Source: Nocardia brasiliensis NBRC 14402 (lineage in GTDB: Bacteria; Actinomycetota; Actinomycetes; Mycobacteriales; Mycobacteriaceae). From it: 64,000 nt of DNA. The notes below the pieces were generated by a model, which saw nothing but the letters and a program-made list of their open reading frames with translations, made no database searches and had not been told where the DNA came from. Location of the stretch: the NCBI RefSeq assembly GCF_000308475.2, contig NZ_BAFT02000091.1:1-64000 (forward strand), in the 5' to 3' direction. The position numbers and the translations under genes were made by a program. Shown piece after piece: positions 26,164 to 34,665 of the stretch; positions within the stretch are counted from its first letter, which is position 1, and the number at the start of each line of letters is the position of its first letter.

Positions 26164-27366
26164 CTATGGCGGGCCGTCCGATGGGACGAATCCCAATCGC
26201 GCCACCAATGCCGAACGCAGATACCACAATCCACCGGCTCGGGCCGGGTCGAAGCCGGTCAGTTCCCCGATGCGCCGCAACCGATAGTCGACGGTATTCG
26301 GATGCACCCCGAGCTGTTCGGCGGTGCGCTGCCTGCTCAGATCGCTGTCGATGTAGAGCTGCAAGGTTTCGCGCAGATCCGGATGTTCGTCCAGCGGCGC
26401 GAGATGATGGCCGAGCAGGTCGCGGCCGATCCCCGGACGACTCAACTGATGCTGCAAGGCCAGTTCGGCGAAGCGGTGCACGCCGGGCCCGCGACCCAAT
26501 CGCTGTGCGGTATCGAGCAATTCGTGCGCCTGCCGGGCCGCTGCGGGCACCCCCTCGGGACGGGCGAGCACGACGGTGGCGGTGATCGGCACGCACGCCG
26601 CCGCGGCCAGCGCCTGCACCAGATCGTCGAGTTCGGCGTCGGCGCGCGCGGTGCCGGGCACGAGTATCGTGCCACCGTCGACCGAGAGCAGCGAGAGCGC
26701 CTGGCCGCCGAGTTCGGTCGCGAGCGCCGATTGCAGGCGGCGCAGCTTGCGCCGGGCGACCACCTGCCGATCCAGCCCGGGCCGTCCTTCGTCGGGGTGG
26801 GCGGGCAGCGCGACGGCGAGCACGAAATACTCTGCGGCGAAGGACAACTCGCTGCCCCCCAGTTGTCCGCCGAGCAGCGCCGAGGTCAGGTTGTGGGTCT
26901 CGGTTTGATGTTCGGCCGCGTCCGCCTTGTGCTCGCGGACGTAGGCCTTGCTCACCTCGACGGTGACCAGTTTGGACAGCTCGACCACCCGGGCGATGCC
27001 GGTCACCACGCCGAGCGTCTCCGCGGGGCCGGGCCGGGCGATCAGGTCCAGTCCGAGCTTGCACCCCTCGTTCACCGCGTGCAGCACCGTGTCGATGGGG
27101 ATGCCCGCGCGGGCGCACTCGCCCGCGGCGGATTCCAGCCGGTCGGTGACGGTGGGCACCGGATGCCCGTTCAACCGCTGGATCAACCACTCCAGGCAGA
27201 TCCGCACCACGGTTTTGACCTCGCCGCGCCGCACGGTCTCCGCCATCGGGCCGGCCGCCAGATGGGTGATGACGGTCCGCGTCAACACGTCGAGATCGCG
27301 GGCGGACGACGAGATCTGGCGGCGTAGCACACCACATTCGGGGCGATCGAGACTGTCGATGGTCAC
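26164..27366 (-). CDS. PucR-family transcriptional regulator
   Basis: About 400 residues: an N-terminal RsbR/GGDEF-like sensory region (VITHLAAGPMAETVRRGEVK), a central PucR/CdaR-like domain, and a C-terminal HTH_30 (LQLYIDSDLSRQRTAEQLGV followed by HPNTVDYRLRRIGELTG). Such regulators control nitrogen or purine catabolism and other stress operons. The GTG at 27366 is preferred because AGGAGG stands six bases upstream; a longer frame to 27438 lacks any ribosome-binding site. The target is not evident: the downstream YdcF-like gene is 210 bases away. Confidence 0.8.
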   Translation of the reverse strand: MTIDSLDRPECGVLRRQISSSARDLDVLTRTVITHLAAGPMAETVRRGEVKTVVRICLEWLIQRLNGHPVPTVTDRLESAAGECARAGIPIDTVLHAVNEGCKLGLDLIARPGPAETLGVVTGIARVVELSKLVTVEVSKAYVREHKADAAEHQTETHNLTSALLGGQLGGSELSFAAEYFVLAVALPAHPDEGRPGLDRQVVARRKLRRLQSALATELGGQALSLLSVDGGTILVPGTARADAELDDLVQALAAAACVPITATVVLARPEGVPAAARQAHELLDTAQRLGRGPGVHRFAELALQHQLSRPGIGRDLLGHHLAPLDEHPDLRETLQLYIDSDLSRQRTAEQLGVHPNTVDYRLRRIGELTGFDPARAGGLWYLRSALVARLGFVPSDGPP

Positions 27367-27630
27367 CAGTGGCCTCCTGGTCTCCCTACTCCGCAGTTGC
27401 TGCGGCGTTGGCGGCAAGTAACCGAGGACTTCTGCCACGCCGAGAACTTCATTGTTACCGGGGTCTTTGTTCTTGGCAGCAACGGTAAACCGAGCGCCCG
27501 CTCACCTTCTACTCCTCTTTGCACGGCCGGTGACGAGCCCGCCTACCGCCGCTCACCAGGAGAAATGCCAGACCGGGGCGCACGGCATGGTGTGTCGCGC
27601 AGTACCGGAGATAGCGAGGTGCTCACTTTT

Positions 27631-28260
27631 TCAGGCCTGGACCCGCTTGATCTCGGTATCCATCCAGGCGGCCATCATCCTGGCCGTCATCCGGACCGCC
27701 TCGGCCCGCTCGGCGCTGTCCACCTCGAGCGCCGAGGCGCGCAGTACCGCGGCGAAACCGGTGTTGATCAGCACGAAGGTCATCACGTCGTACTCGTGGT
27801 CGTCACCGGGGCCGAGCACCTGGATGACCATCACCTTCACCAGCAGTCGCAGCCGCGGTTCGAACTCGGGGATACCGCTGTTGTAGAACTGCACCCCGGC
27901 CACCAGCGCGCGCACCAGCAGCGCGTTCTCCACCAGTTCGTCGGTGATCACCTCCAGGATCTCGGTGATCACCTCCAGGCTGGGCTTCTCGCCGAGCCCG
28001 AACACCCGCTGGGAGAAGCGGCGCTCGATGTTCTCGAGCAGGCGCCGCAGTAGTTCCTCGACCATCACGGAGCGATCGGTGAAGTACCGGTACACCGTGC
28101 CGATGCTGACCCCGGCCTCGGCGGCGATCCGGTTGGTCGAGGTGTTGGCGATACCGCGTTCGCCGAACAGCCGGGCGGCGGTATCGAGGATGTGCTCGCG
28201 CGTGGCCCGGGCGCGTTCCTGGGTAGGACGCCTGCGCTCCCCCACGGCTTTCGACGGCAT
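27631..28260 (-). CDS. TetR-family regulator
   Basis: 209 residues. The HTH (RATREHILDTAARLFGERG, then RIAAEAGVSIGTVYRYFTDR) is a textbook TetR N-terminus, followed by a helical ligand domain. The ATG at 28260 is selected because AGGAG lies six bases upstream; an in-frame start at 28287 would bury the operator-proximal palindrome. It is divergent from the ABC1 kinase gene (28382), with TGAGCTTCGCTCA between them, a likely shared operator. Confidence 0.85.
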   Translation of the reverse strand: MPSKAVGERRRPTQERARATREHILDTAARLFGERGIANTSTNRIAAEAGVSIGTVYRYFTDRSVMVEELLRRLLENIERRFSQRVFGLGEKPSLEVITEILEVITDELVENALLVRALVAGVQFYNSGIPEFEPRLRLLVKVMVIQVLGPGDDHEYDVMTFVLINTGFAAVLRASALEVDSAERAEAVRMTARMMAAWMDTEIKRVQA

Positions 28261-28287
28261 CGGGTACTCCTGCCTGCTGTCGTGCAA

Positions 28288-28308
28288 AAAATGAGCTTCG
28301 CTCAGTTT
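28288..28308. promoter_or_regulatory. Candidate TetR operator
   Basis: Inverted repeat TGAGC-TTC-GCTCA (28292-28304), extended by AAA/TTT after one mismatch, lies in the divergent gap between the tetR gene and the ABC1 kinase gene. TetR-type regulators typically bind such palindromes at their own promoters, so both genes may be repressed together. Confidence 0.6.
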
Positions 28309-28381
28309 AGACCGGGGCGGAAGTATGCGAGAGTGGGTGCCACCGCGTCACGCGGCATGTTGGGCCAACGGAGGTACGACA

Positions 28382-29743
28382 GTGGGCGATCGGGTGCCGA
28401 AGGGCCGTCTCGCGCGCGGCAGCAAGCTCGGCCGCCTGGCCGCGGGCCAGGCCCTGCGGGGCGTCGGCACCCGATTGTCCATGGTCGGGAAGCCCGAAGC
28501 CGCCCGGCAGGTACTCGCCGAACGATCGACACTGCAAGCGGCACAACAGCTCGTCACCGTGCTCGGCGGCCTGAAGGGCGCGGCGATGAAACTCGGGCAG
28601 ATGCTCTCGGTGCTCGACGTCGATCTGCTGCCGGAATCGCATCGCGAGATGTTCCGGGTCAAGCTCGCCGAATTGCGCGATCAGGCCCCCGCCGTGGCGT
28701 TTTCGACCATGCGCGCGGTGATCGAGGACGATCTCGGGCCGCTGGCACGGGTTTTCGCCGATTTCGACGAAACCGCGATCGCCGCGGCCTCGATCGGCCA
28801 GGTGTACCGGGCCCGGTTGCACGACGGACGCGAGGTCGCGGTCAAGGTCAAATATCCGGGAGTGGACGCCGCCGTCGAGGCGGACATGCGCAATCTGGCG
28901 ATGTTCAGCAAGCTGTGGAAGTCCATGCTGCCCAGCGCCGCCGACGCCGAGGTGCTCGACGAGATCGCGCGCAATATCGGCAGCGAACTCGACTACCTGC
29001 GCGAGGCGCGGACCCAGCACCGGGTGGCCACGCGCTACCGCGGACACCCGTTCGTCACGGTGCCCGACAGCGTCGAAGAGTTCTGCGGTCCACAGGTTTT
29101 GGTGACCGAGTACCTCGAAGGGCAGCCCTACCAAGAGATTCGGCGGCTGCCCACGGCGGATCGGGACCGGATCGGCGAGCTGATCTATCGCTTCTACGTC
29201 GGATCCCTGTTCACCGATCTCGAATTCTGCGGCGACCCGCATCCCGGCAATATCCTGCTCGCGGCCGACGGCAGGCTCGGTTTCGTGGATTTCGGCCTCT
29301 ACCACCGGATGGATCCGGAGCACGTCGAGGTGGAACGTGCCTGTTTGCAGGCGGCCGGCGAATGCCGCGCCGACGATTTGTTCGACATGTGGGTCGCGCG
29401 CGGCATCCTCGATCCCGACTCCGGTGTGGACGCCGAGGAGGTACTCGATTACGTCTGGGCCGCCGCCGGTTGGCACCTGGTCGACGAGGAGATCACCATC
29501 ACCCCCGAACTCGCCACGGGGGCTTTGATTCTCGCCGTCGACCCCAGGGCGGCCGAGTTCCGCGGCATGCGCAAACAGCGGCTGCCCGCCGAACACGTCT
29601 TCTCCCGCCGCGCCGATCTGTTCACCTTCGCCGCGCTGGGACAGCTGGAGACCACCAACAATTGGCACCGAATCGCCCGCGAGTGGCTCTACGACGAACC
29701 GCCGGTCACCGAGATCGGACGAGTCGCTCGGCAGTTCCGCTGA
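28382..29743 (+). CDS. ABC1/UbiB-type atypical kinase
   Basis: 453 residues of the ABC1/ADCK/UbiB family. The KxGQ motif (LGGLKGAAMKLGQMLSV), the catalytic lysine region VAVKVKYPGVDAAVEADMRN, ExD motif (IGSELDYLREARTQ), and FCGDPHPGNILL with GFVDFGLYHRM are all present. These atypical kinases or ATPases aid isoprenoid-quinone or lipid metabolism. The GTG at 28382 has GGAGG seven bases upstream. It is divergent from tetR and converges with the cluster's first ACP gene, two bases apart. Confidence 0.87.
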   Translation: MGDRVPKGRLARGSKLGRLAAGQALRGVGTRLSMVGKPEAARQVLAERSTLQAAQQLVTVLGGLKGAAMKLGQMLSVLDVDLLPESHREMFRVKLAELRDQAPAVAFSTMRAVIEDDLGPLARVFADFDETAIAAASIGQVYRARLHDGREVAVKVKYPGVDAAVEADMRNLAMFSKLWKSMLPSAADAEVLDEIARNIGSELDYLREARTQHRVATRYRGHPFVTVPDSVEEFCGPQVLVTEYLEGQPYQEIRRLPTADRDRIGELIYRFYVGSLFTDLEFCGDPHPGNILLAADGRLGFVDFGLYHRMDPEHVEVERACLQAAGECRADDLFDMWVARGILDPDSGVDAEEVLDYVWAAAGWHLVDEEITITPELATGALILAVDPRAAEFRGMRKQRLPAEHVFSRRADLFTFAALGQLETTNNWHRIAREWLYDEPPVTEIGRVARQFR

Positions 29744-29744
29744 C

Positions 29745-30005
29745 CTACTCGGCCGATCCCGCCGCCGAACGCAGCGCCGCGTCGATGAGTTCGACCATAT
29801 CGGCGATCGTCCAGCAGGAGAGCAACTCGCGCTCGGTCAGCCGGACGCCGAGGCGTTCTTCGATGGCGACGAGACCGATCGCGACCGCGACCGAGTCGAC
29901 GCCGAGATCGCCGACCGCGATCTGCGTGGGCTCCTCCTGCGGCACCACCATCCCGAGGTCGGTCTCGACGATGTCGAGCAGCACGTGCAGGGTGGCCTCG
30001 GACAC
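29745..30005 (-). CDS. Acyl carrier protein
   Basis: 86 residues, all ACP. The phosphopantetheine attachment motif is DLGVDSVAVAIGLVAIEE, with Ser38. It is acidic and helical as expected and would carry the growing acyl chain as a thioester after modification by the PPTase encoded at 46430. A GGTGGAG sequence precedes its GTG at 30005. It is transcribed away from the flavoprotein at 30168, with 160 bases between them. It differs from the second ACP (40007), suggesting separate carriers for different steps. Confidence 0.88.
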   Translation of the reverse strand: MSEATLHVLLDIVETDLGMVVPQEEPTQIAVGDLGVDSVAVAIGLVAIEERLGVRLTERELLSCWTIADMVELIDAALRSAAGSAE

Positions 30006-30167
30006 AGCTCCACCTTATCCAGCGGCCGGGCGGCGGTCGTGGATCGAATGATCCGGCCGCGCTCAACGAACGGCCCGGTGCGGTGCGGAGATCAACTGTC
30101 GGACGATGATCCGGCCCCCGCCGCGGAAATAGACTCGGAGCGTGCACAAGGCACGAAAGGACCGGCC

Positions 30168-31283
30168 ATGACGCCGCGCATCCTGGTGGTGGGCGGCGGT
30201 ATCGCGGGCCTGACCCTGGCCGCGGCGTTGCGGCGCAACGACATCGAGCCCATGGTCGTCGAACGGGTCGCCCGATACGGGGATGTCGGATACGTGATCA
30301 CGCTGTGGCCGATGGGCCGCGCGGTGGTACGGCACCTCGATCTCGGCGACCGGTTCGACACGCTGACCGTGCCGATCAACACCTACGCCACCCACGTCGA
30401 CGGCGGCAAACCGCTGCGCACGTTCGACTTCGGCGGTCGACTCGGCGCCGGTGTGCCCCGGGCGCTGCGGCGCGCCGAACTCATCGAACTGCTCGGATCC
30501 TACGGGGGCGGTACCCCGGTACAGATGGCGCGCACCGTCACCGGTCTCGAGCAGGACGAACGAATCGTGCTGGCGCGCTTCGACGATGGCACGACGGCCG
30601 AATTCGATGTGGTGGTCGGTGCCGACGGCATCGATTCGGCGGTACGCGGGTTGGTCGCGGGCCCCGTGCGCATGCGCCGCAGCGGCCTGCGGCTGTGGAC
30701 CTGGTGGACGCCGGGTCACGCGGTGGCGGCCGACGAATCGCACGAATTCTGGGGAGTCGGACGGTATTTCGGCTACAACCCCACCACCGGATCGGTAGGC
30801 TGTGCCGCCGCGCTGCCGGCCGCGGGCGCGCCCGCCACTCCGGCCCGGCTGCGCGATCGACTGGCCGGGGTGGCCGGGCCGATGGAGTGGATGATCGACG
30901 CGCTCGACGCCGTCGATCGCGTCGGCTGCTTCGACCTGGACGATCTTCGGTTGCCGCGGTGGCGGTTCGGACGCGTGGTGTTGCTCGGCGACGCGGGCGC
31001 GGCGTTTCTGCCGACAGCGGGGGTCGGGGCGTCGATGGCAATGGAATCTGCGCTGGTGCTCGCCGAGGAACTGTCGAAGGTGGACGCCGCCCAGGCCCCC
31101 GAGGCGTTGCGGCGATACGTACAGCGCCGCCGGGCCAGGGTCGACGCGGTGCAGAACCGTTCACGCTGGTTGATCCCGGTGATGCAGCGGCGCACCAGGT
31201 TCGGCAGCGCGCTGCGCAACGCCATGCTGCGGGCACTGCCGCAACGAATGGTGATCTCCGAGATCACCCGCTGGAATCCGTAG
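30168..31283 (+). CDS. FAD-dependent monooxygenase (UbiH/PHBH-like)
   Basis: 371 residues. The FAD motif VVGGGIAGLTLAAALRR opens the protein; the DG motif (VVVGADGIDSAVRGL) and GDAGAAFLPTAGVGASMAME (the GD motif) are in place, so this is a class A flavin hydroxylase fold. It would hydroxylate or oxidise the chain with NAD(P)H and oxygen. GAAAGG precedes the ATG at 30168. It is paralogous to the gene at 35979 (shared ITLWP and VVGADGI segments), implying duplication in the cluster. It ends 11 bases from the convergent acyltransferase gene. Confidence 0.87.
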   Translation: MTPRILVVGGGIAGLTLAAALRRNDIEPMVVERVARYGDVGYVITLWPMGRAVVRHLDLGDRFDTLTVPINTYATHVDGGKPLRTFDFGGRLGAGVPRALRRAELIELLGSYGGGTPVQMARTVTGLEQDERIVLARFDDGTTAEFDVVVGADGIDSAVRGLVAGPVRMRRSGLRLWTWWTPGHAVAADESHEFWGVGRYFGYNPTTGSVGCAAALPAAGAPATPARLRDRLAGVAGPMEWMIDALDAVDRVGCFDLDDLRLPRWRFGRVVLLGDAGAAFLPTAGVGASMAMESALVLAEELSKVDAAQAPEALRRYVQRRRARVDAVQNRSRWLIPVMQRRTRFGSALRNAMLRALPQRMVISEITRWNP

Positions 31284-31294
31284 CCCGCACCGCG

Positions 31295-32539
31295 CTACAC
31301 CGAGCTCAGCACCAGCGCGCGCAGACGTTCGGCGAAATCCCCAACGGCACAGGGCAATACCTTCGGGTCGGCGACCACGCCGACGGTCAGCCGGTCACGC
31401 AGGATCAACGCGGTCACCATCAATTCGTCGGCCATCAGCGGCGAGAACGGCACCGTCGCATCGACGCTGTGCCCGAATATGGTGCGCCGCATCGCGAATC
31501 CGGGGGTGACGCTGACGCTGAGCCGGCAGGTGTCACGCACCATCCGTGCCATCAACCGGGTCTGCGCCCGCCACGGCAGGTATTGCAGATCCGCCCCGGC
31601 CGAGGCCAGCGCGCGGCCCTGGTCCACCGGGTCGATGGCGGCCAACCGCTCCCGCACCACCCTGACCTGATCCGTAATCCCCGGTCCCGGCGGATCGACC
31701 GCCAAGAACGCGGACACCGTGGCATTTCCGGTATGTCGCGCCGCCGCGTCGAGGGTGACCGGCACCATGACCCGCAGCCCGTCGCGATCGGTTCCGGGGA
31801 TCAGCTGCCGATAGGCCGCCGCGGCCGCCGCCAGCAGGTATTCGGTGCTCGACCCCCGCGCGTCCGCCGCGTGCTGCCGCAATGTCCGGATCGGGATCGA
31901 GAACTCGGCCACCTGCCGGGCGCAGTCCGCGGGCGGGAACGGCAGCACCCGGCCCGCTCGGCGCAGCGGACGCGCGGCGCGATACTGCCGGGGCACCTCG
32001 GTGCAGGTACGCCAGGTGAGTGCGCGCTTGAAGGGAAAACGTTGCGCGGTAACGAATCTGTCGTAGTCGTGCGCGGTGGCGGTGTCGACGACCAAGGCCG
32101 CGAAGCCCGGTGCGGCCAGTCCATCGCTCAGACAGTGGTGCACGCGAAGCAGCACCGTCTGGCCGCCGCGGTCGGCCTCGTCGACCAGGGTGATGTCCCA
32201 CGGCGGCACGCCGCGCGGCAGCGCGGTGGCCATGCGCTGCTCGATCAATCGGAGCAGACCGCTGTGATCGGGCACCGCGGTGTGCCGCACCCGCACAGCC
32301 GGATCCACGGCCGCGGCGAAAGCCGGTCGGCGGCGCGGCCGCTCAGGCAGGCACAGCCCATACAGCGCGTGTGCCCCGGCGCGCGCGGCCACCCGAGCCC
32401 GCAGCCGGTCGACCGTGATCGGGGCGCCCGGCTCCAGCCGGAGCGCGAGCATCCAGTGCATCGGATGCCCGGCGCTGTCGAGACGTAGATGGACGCAATC
32501 CAATTCGGTCAACCGCAGTCCGGCCCGATCCCCCGTCAC
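31295..32539 (-). CDS. WS/DGAT-like acyltransferase (condensation fold)
   Basis: 414 residues. The catalytic HHxxxDG motif is HHCLSDGL, in the sequence VLLRVHHCLSDGLAAPGFAA, and the N-terminal LTELDCVHLRLDSAGHPMHW opening and C-terminal domain (VSVTPGFAMRRTIFGHSVDA) match wax-ester synthase/diacylglycerol acyltransferases. It would transfer an acyl group, possibly the finished ACP-bound or CoA-bound chain, onto an alcohol. GTG at 32539 overlaps the malonyltransferase stop (GTGA). An open frame upstream of this GTG lies in the other gene and is not part of it. Confidence 0.83.
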   Translation of the reverse strand: MTGDRAGLRLTELDCVHLRLDSAGHPMHWMLALRLEPGAPITVDRLRARVAARAGAHALYGLCLPERPRRRPAFAAAVDPAVRVRHTAVPDHSGLLRLIEQRMATALPRGVPPWDITLVDEADRGGQTVLLRVHHCLSDGLAAPGFAALVVDTATAHDYDRFVTAQRFPFKRALTWRTCTEVPRQYRAARPLRRAGRVLPFPPADCARQVAEFSIPIRTLRQHAADARGSSTEYLLAAAAAAYRQLIPGTDRDGLRVMVPVTLDAAARHTGNATVSAFLAVDPPGPGITDQVRVVRERLAAIDPVDQGRALASAGADLQYLPWRAQTRLMARMVRDTCRLSVSVTPGFAMRRTIFGHSVDATVPFSPLMADELMVTALILRDRLTVGVVADPKVLPCAVGDFAERLRALVLSSV

Positions 32540-33471
32540 GGCGCGAACTCCCCTGGGTAGCCGAAGTACCGCACCGTCGGCGCAGGGTCGCCGCGGCCGA
32601 TGGATTTCGCCAGTATCCGGCTCGGCCCCACCTCCACCAGTCGCGTACAACCCAGGCGCGTCAGCGTCGCGAGCACGGCAGTCCACCGCACCGGCGCGGT
32701 CAGCTGCCGTTCGGCCAGCGCCCGCCAGCGCGCGGCGGTGTACAGCCCGGCATCGACGTTCGCGACGACCGCCACATCGGTCCGCTCGAACTCCGCCGCC
32801 GCCAAGGCCCGCCGCAGCAGCGGTACCGCGGGCCGCATGAGCGGGGTGTGGAACGCACCGCCGACCGGTATCCGCACCACTTTCAGCCGCGCCAGCTTCG
32901 CGTCCTGGGTCACCGCGTCGACGCCCTCGACGGTGCCCGACACCACGACCTGGCGCGGCCCGTTCAGGTTGGCCACCCAGACCCGCGCGCCACCGGCGCG
33001 CGCCGCGGCGGCGAACGCCTCGACCACCTCGCTGCTTGCACCGAGGATCGCGGCCATCGTGCCGGGCCACCGCAGCGTCGCGGAGCGCATCGCCGCACCT
33101 CGCGCGGCCACGAGTTTCGCACCGGTTTCGGGTGTCAGTGCTCCCGCCGCCACCAGTGCGGTGTACTCCCCCAGGCTGTGTCCGGCGCAGGCGTGTATCG
33201 GGCCGATCGAGCGACGCTCGGTCAGGTAATCCAGCGCCAGCAACGACATGGTGAAGATCGCCAGTTGTGCGGAATCCGCTCGGCGCAACTCCGATTCGCC
33301 GGTGCGCAGGAGCAACTCGGCGATATCGCGCCCCGTCCAGCCGGAGACCTCGTCGACGATCCGCCACTGCGCGGTGTCGCGCCATCGCTCGCCCATCGTC
33401 GGACGTTGCGCACCCTGGCCGGGAAAGATCAGGGCACATCGCGGCGGCCCGGCGGTCCGTGAATCGAGCAC
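32536..33471 (-). CDS. Malonyl-CoA:ACP transacylase (FabD-like)
   Basis: 311 residues of the FabD type. LIFPGQGAQRPTMGE, the nucleophile in ACAGHSLGEYTALVAAGAL, the Arg in GAAMRSATL, and the catalytic His in VGGAFHTPLMRPA are all present. It would load malonyl units on the cluster's ACPs, making the pathway independent of the housekeeping FabD. The GTG at 33471 gives the usual short N-terminus before ALIFPGQG. It is coupled to the acyltransferase gene and divergent from the long operon. Confidence 0.88.
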   Translation of the reverse strand: MLDSRTAGPPRCALIFPGQGAQRPTMGERWRDTAQWRIVDEVSGWTGRDIAELLLRTGESELRRADSAQLAIFTMSLLALDYLTERRSIGPIHACAGHSLGEYTALVAAGALTPETGAKLVAARGAAMRSATLRWPGTMAAILGASSEVVEAFAAAARAGGARVWVANLNGPRQVVVSGTVEGVDAVTQDAKLARLKVVRIPVGGAFHTPLMRPAVPLLRRALAAAEFERTDVAVVANVDAGLYTAARWRALAERQLTAPVRWTAVLATLTRLGCTRLVEVGPSRILAKSIGRGDPAPTVRYFGYPGEFAP

Positions 33472-33635
33472 GGGACGAGCGTAACGCCCACTGCGGCACC
33501 GGTATTCGGTCAGACGTTGAGCGCGGTTCACCGAACGCACGATGATTCGCGCCGGTCGACGTCGATACGCTCCCGGTAGCCGGGCCCCGCAGCCGCTCGC
33601 CGCGGTACCGGCCCGCTCCTCGACGAGAGGCAACC
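33472..33635. promoter_or_regulatory. Divergent promoter region of the two main blocks
   Basis: These 164 bases separate the malonyltransferase (minus) from the AfsA-like gene (plus) and so must hold both promoters. An ACCG-N5-CGGT inverted repeat lies at 33498-33510. It faintly recalls the inverted-repeat elements bound by butyrolactone receptors but is much shorter than known ones. No clear -35/-10 was identified. Confidence 0.4.
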
Positions 33636-34652
33636 GTGGACACGACCGCAACAACGACTCGTCCTTCGTCCGATGGCAGCCGAAACGCACTGTCGGAGTT
33701 ACGCTTCGAGCAGACCGTGCCGCGCTCGACGGTGCACCGCAGCGCCGTCAACGAGGTGTTCCTCACCGACGCCGCGGTGCTCGGCAAGCGCGAATGGGCG
33801 GTGGCCGCGATGCTGCCGCGCAGCCACGTGCTGTTCAACGACGGCGGCAATCCGGACTACCTGGATCCGATCGCGATCATGGAGGTCACCCGCCAGGTGA
33901 CCGAGTACGTGGCGCACGCGTTCGTCCAGGTGCCGGACAATCAGTTCCTGGTCTTCCGCGATATGCGGATCGAGGTCTTCGCCCCCGAGTTCCTGCGTGC
34001 CGGGCCCGCGCCCGCGCGGGTGGTGACCATCGTCAACGCTCGTACCTCCGAGCGGCTCGCGCAGCATCCCGTGACGCTCATCGTCGACGGCAACGAGTGC
34101 GCCAGAGCCGGCGGCCGGTGGCTGCCGCTACCCCAGCACTACTACGACTACATCCGGGAGAAGGCCCGCAAGAAGACGCTCGCGCGCGGGCCCGAACCCG
34201 CGGACCCCGTCGACCCCGCAGCGCTGCTCGCACCGCAGCGGGTCGGCCGGGAGCACCCGAAGAACGTCCTGCTCGCGCATGGCGTGACGACCATCGCAGG
34301 CGGCATGTCCTTCCGGCTGGTCTTCGATCCGGCGCACCCGTTCTTCTTCGACCATCCGATGGACCACGTGCCCGGCATGTTGCTGCTGGAGGCCGCCCGC
34401 CAGGCGGGTCTGGCGACCTTGGCCGAGCACCGAGGCGTGCCACCGCAGCGCTGTCTTCTCGTCGGGTGCGACGTCGACTTCGGCAACTTCTGCGAGCCCG
34501 ACCTGGTCACGCACTGCACGGCTGCGATCGACGAAACATATTCCGGCGCTGCCGGTTCCCCGCGGCGGCGGGTGCGCGTCGGCTTCCAGCAGGCGGGCGC
34601 GGCGATCGGCGCCGTCACCCTCGACCTGCTCGACGAAACCGGTTCGGGCTGA
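33636..34652 (+). CDS. AfsA-family hot-dog protein (A-factor-type synthase-like)
   Basis: 338 residues with two AfsA hot-dog repeats. Repeat 1 begins TVPRSTVHRSAVNEVFLTD; repeat 2 contains the family signature FFFDHPMDHVPGMLLLEAAR. AfsA/ScbA proteins join dihydroxyacetone phosphate to a beta-ketoacyl-ACP in gamma-butyrolactone signal synthesis. Here no butyrolactone receptor is adjacent, so it may make a signal or have been recruited to the pathway. It heads the long plus operon, with AGAGG before the GTG at 33636. Confidence 0.88.
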   Translation: MDTTATTTRPSSDGSRNALSELRFEQTVPRSTVHRSAVNEVFLTDAAVLGKREWAVAAMLPRSHVLFNDGGNPDYLDPIAIMEVTRQVTEYVAHAFVQVPDNQFLVFRDMRIEVFAPEFLRAGPAPARVVTIVNARTSERLAQHPVTLIVDGNECARAGGRWLPLPQHYYDYIREKARKKTLARGPEPADPVDPAALLAPQRVGREHPKNVLLAHGVTTIAGGMSFRLVFDPAHPFFFDHPMDHVPGMLLLEAARQAGLATLAEHRGVPPQRCLLVGCDVDFGNFCEPDLVTHCTAAIDETYSGAAGSPRRRVRVGFQQAGAAIGAVTLDLLDETGSG

Positions 34653-34665
34653 AGGGGGTACGACC

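Noticed and set aside
31295..33850. A single long minus-strand frame suggesting an AT-DGAT fusion
   Set aside because: The upstream part is the out-of-frame shadow of the FabD-like gene. FabD motifs appear only in its own frame and a GTGA overlap gives the acyltransferase its own start.
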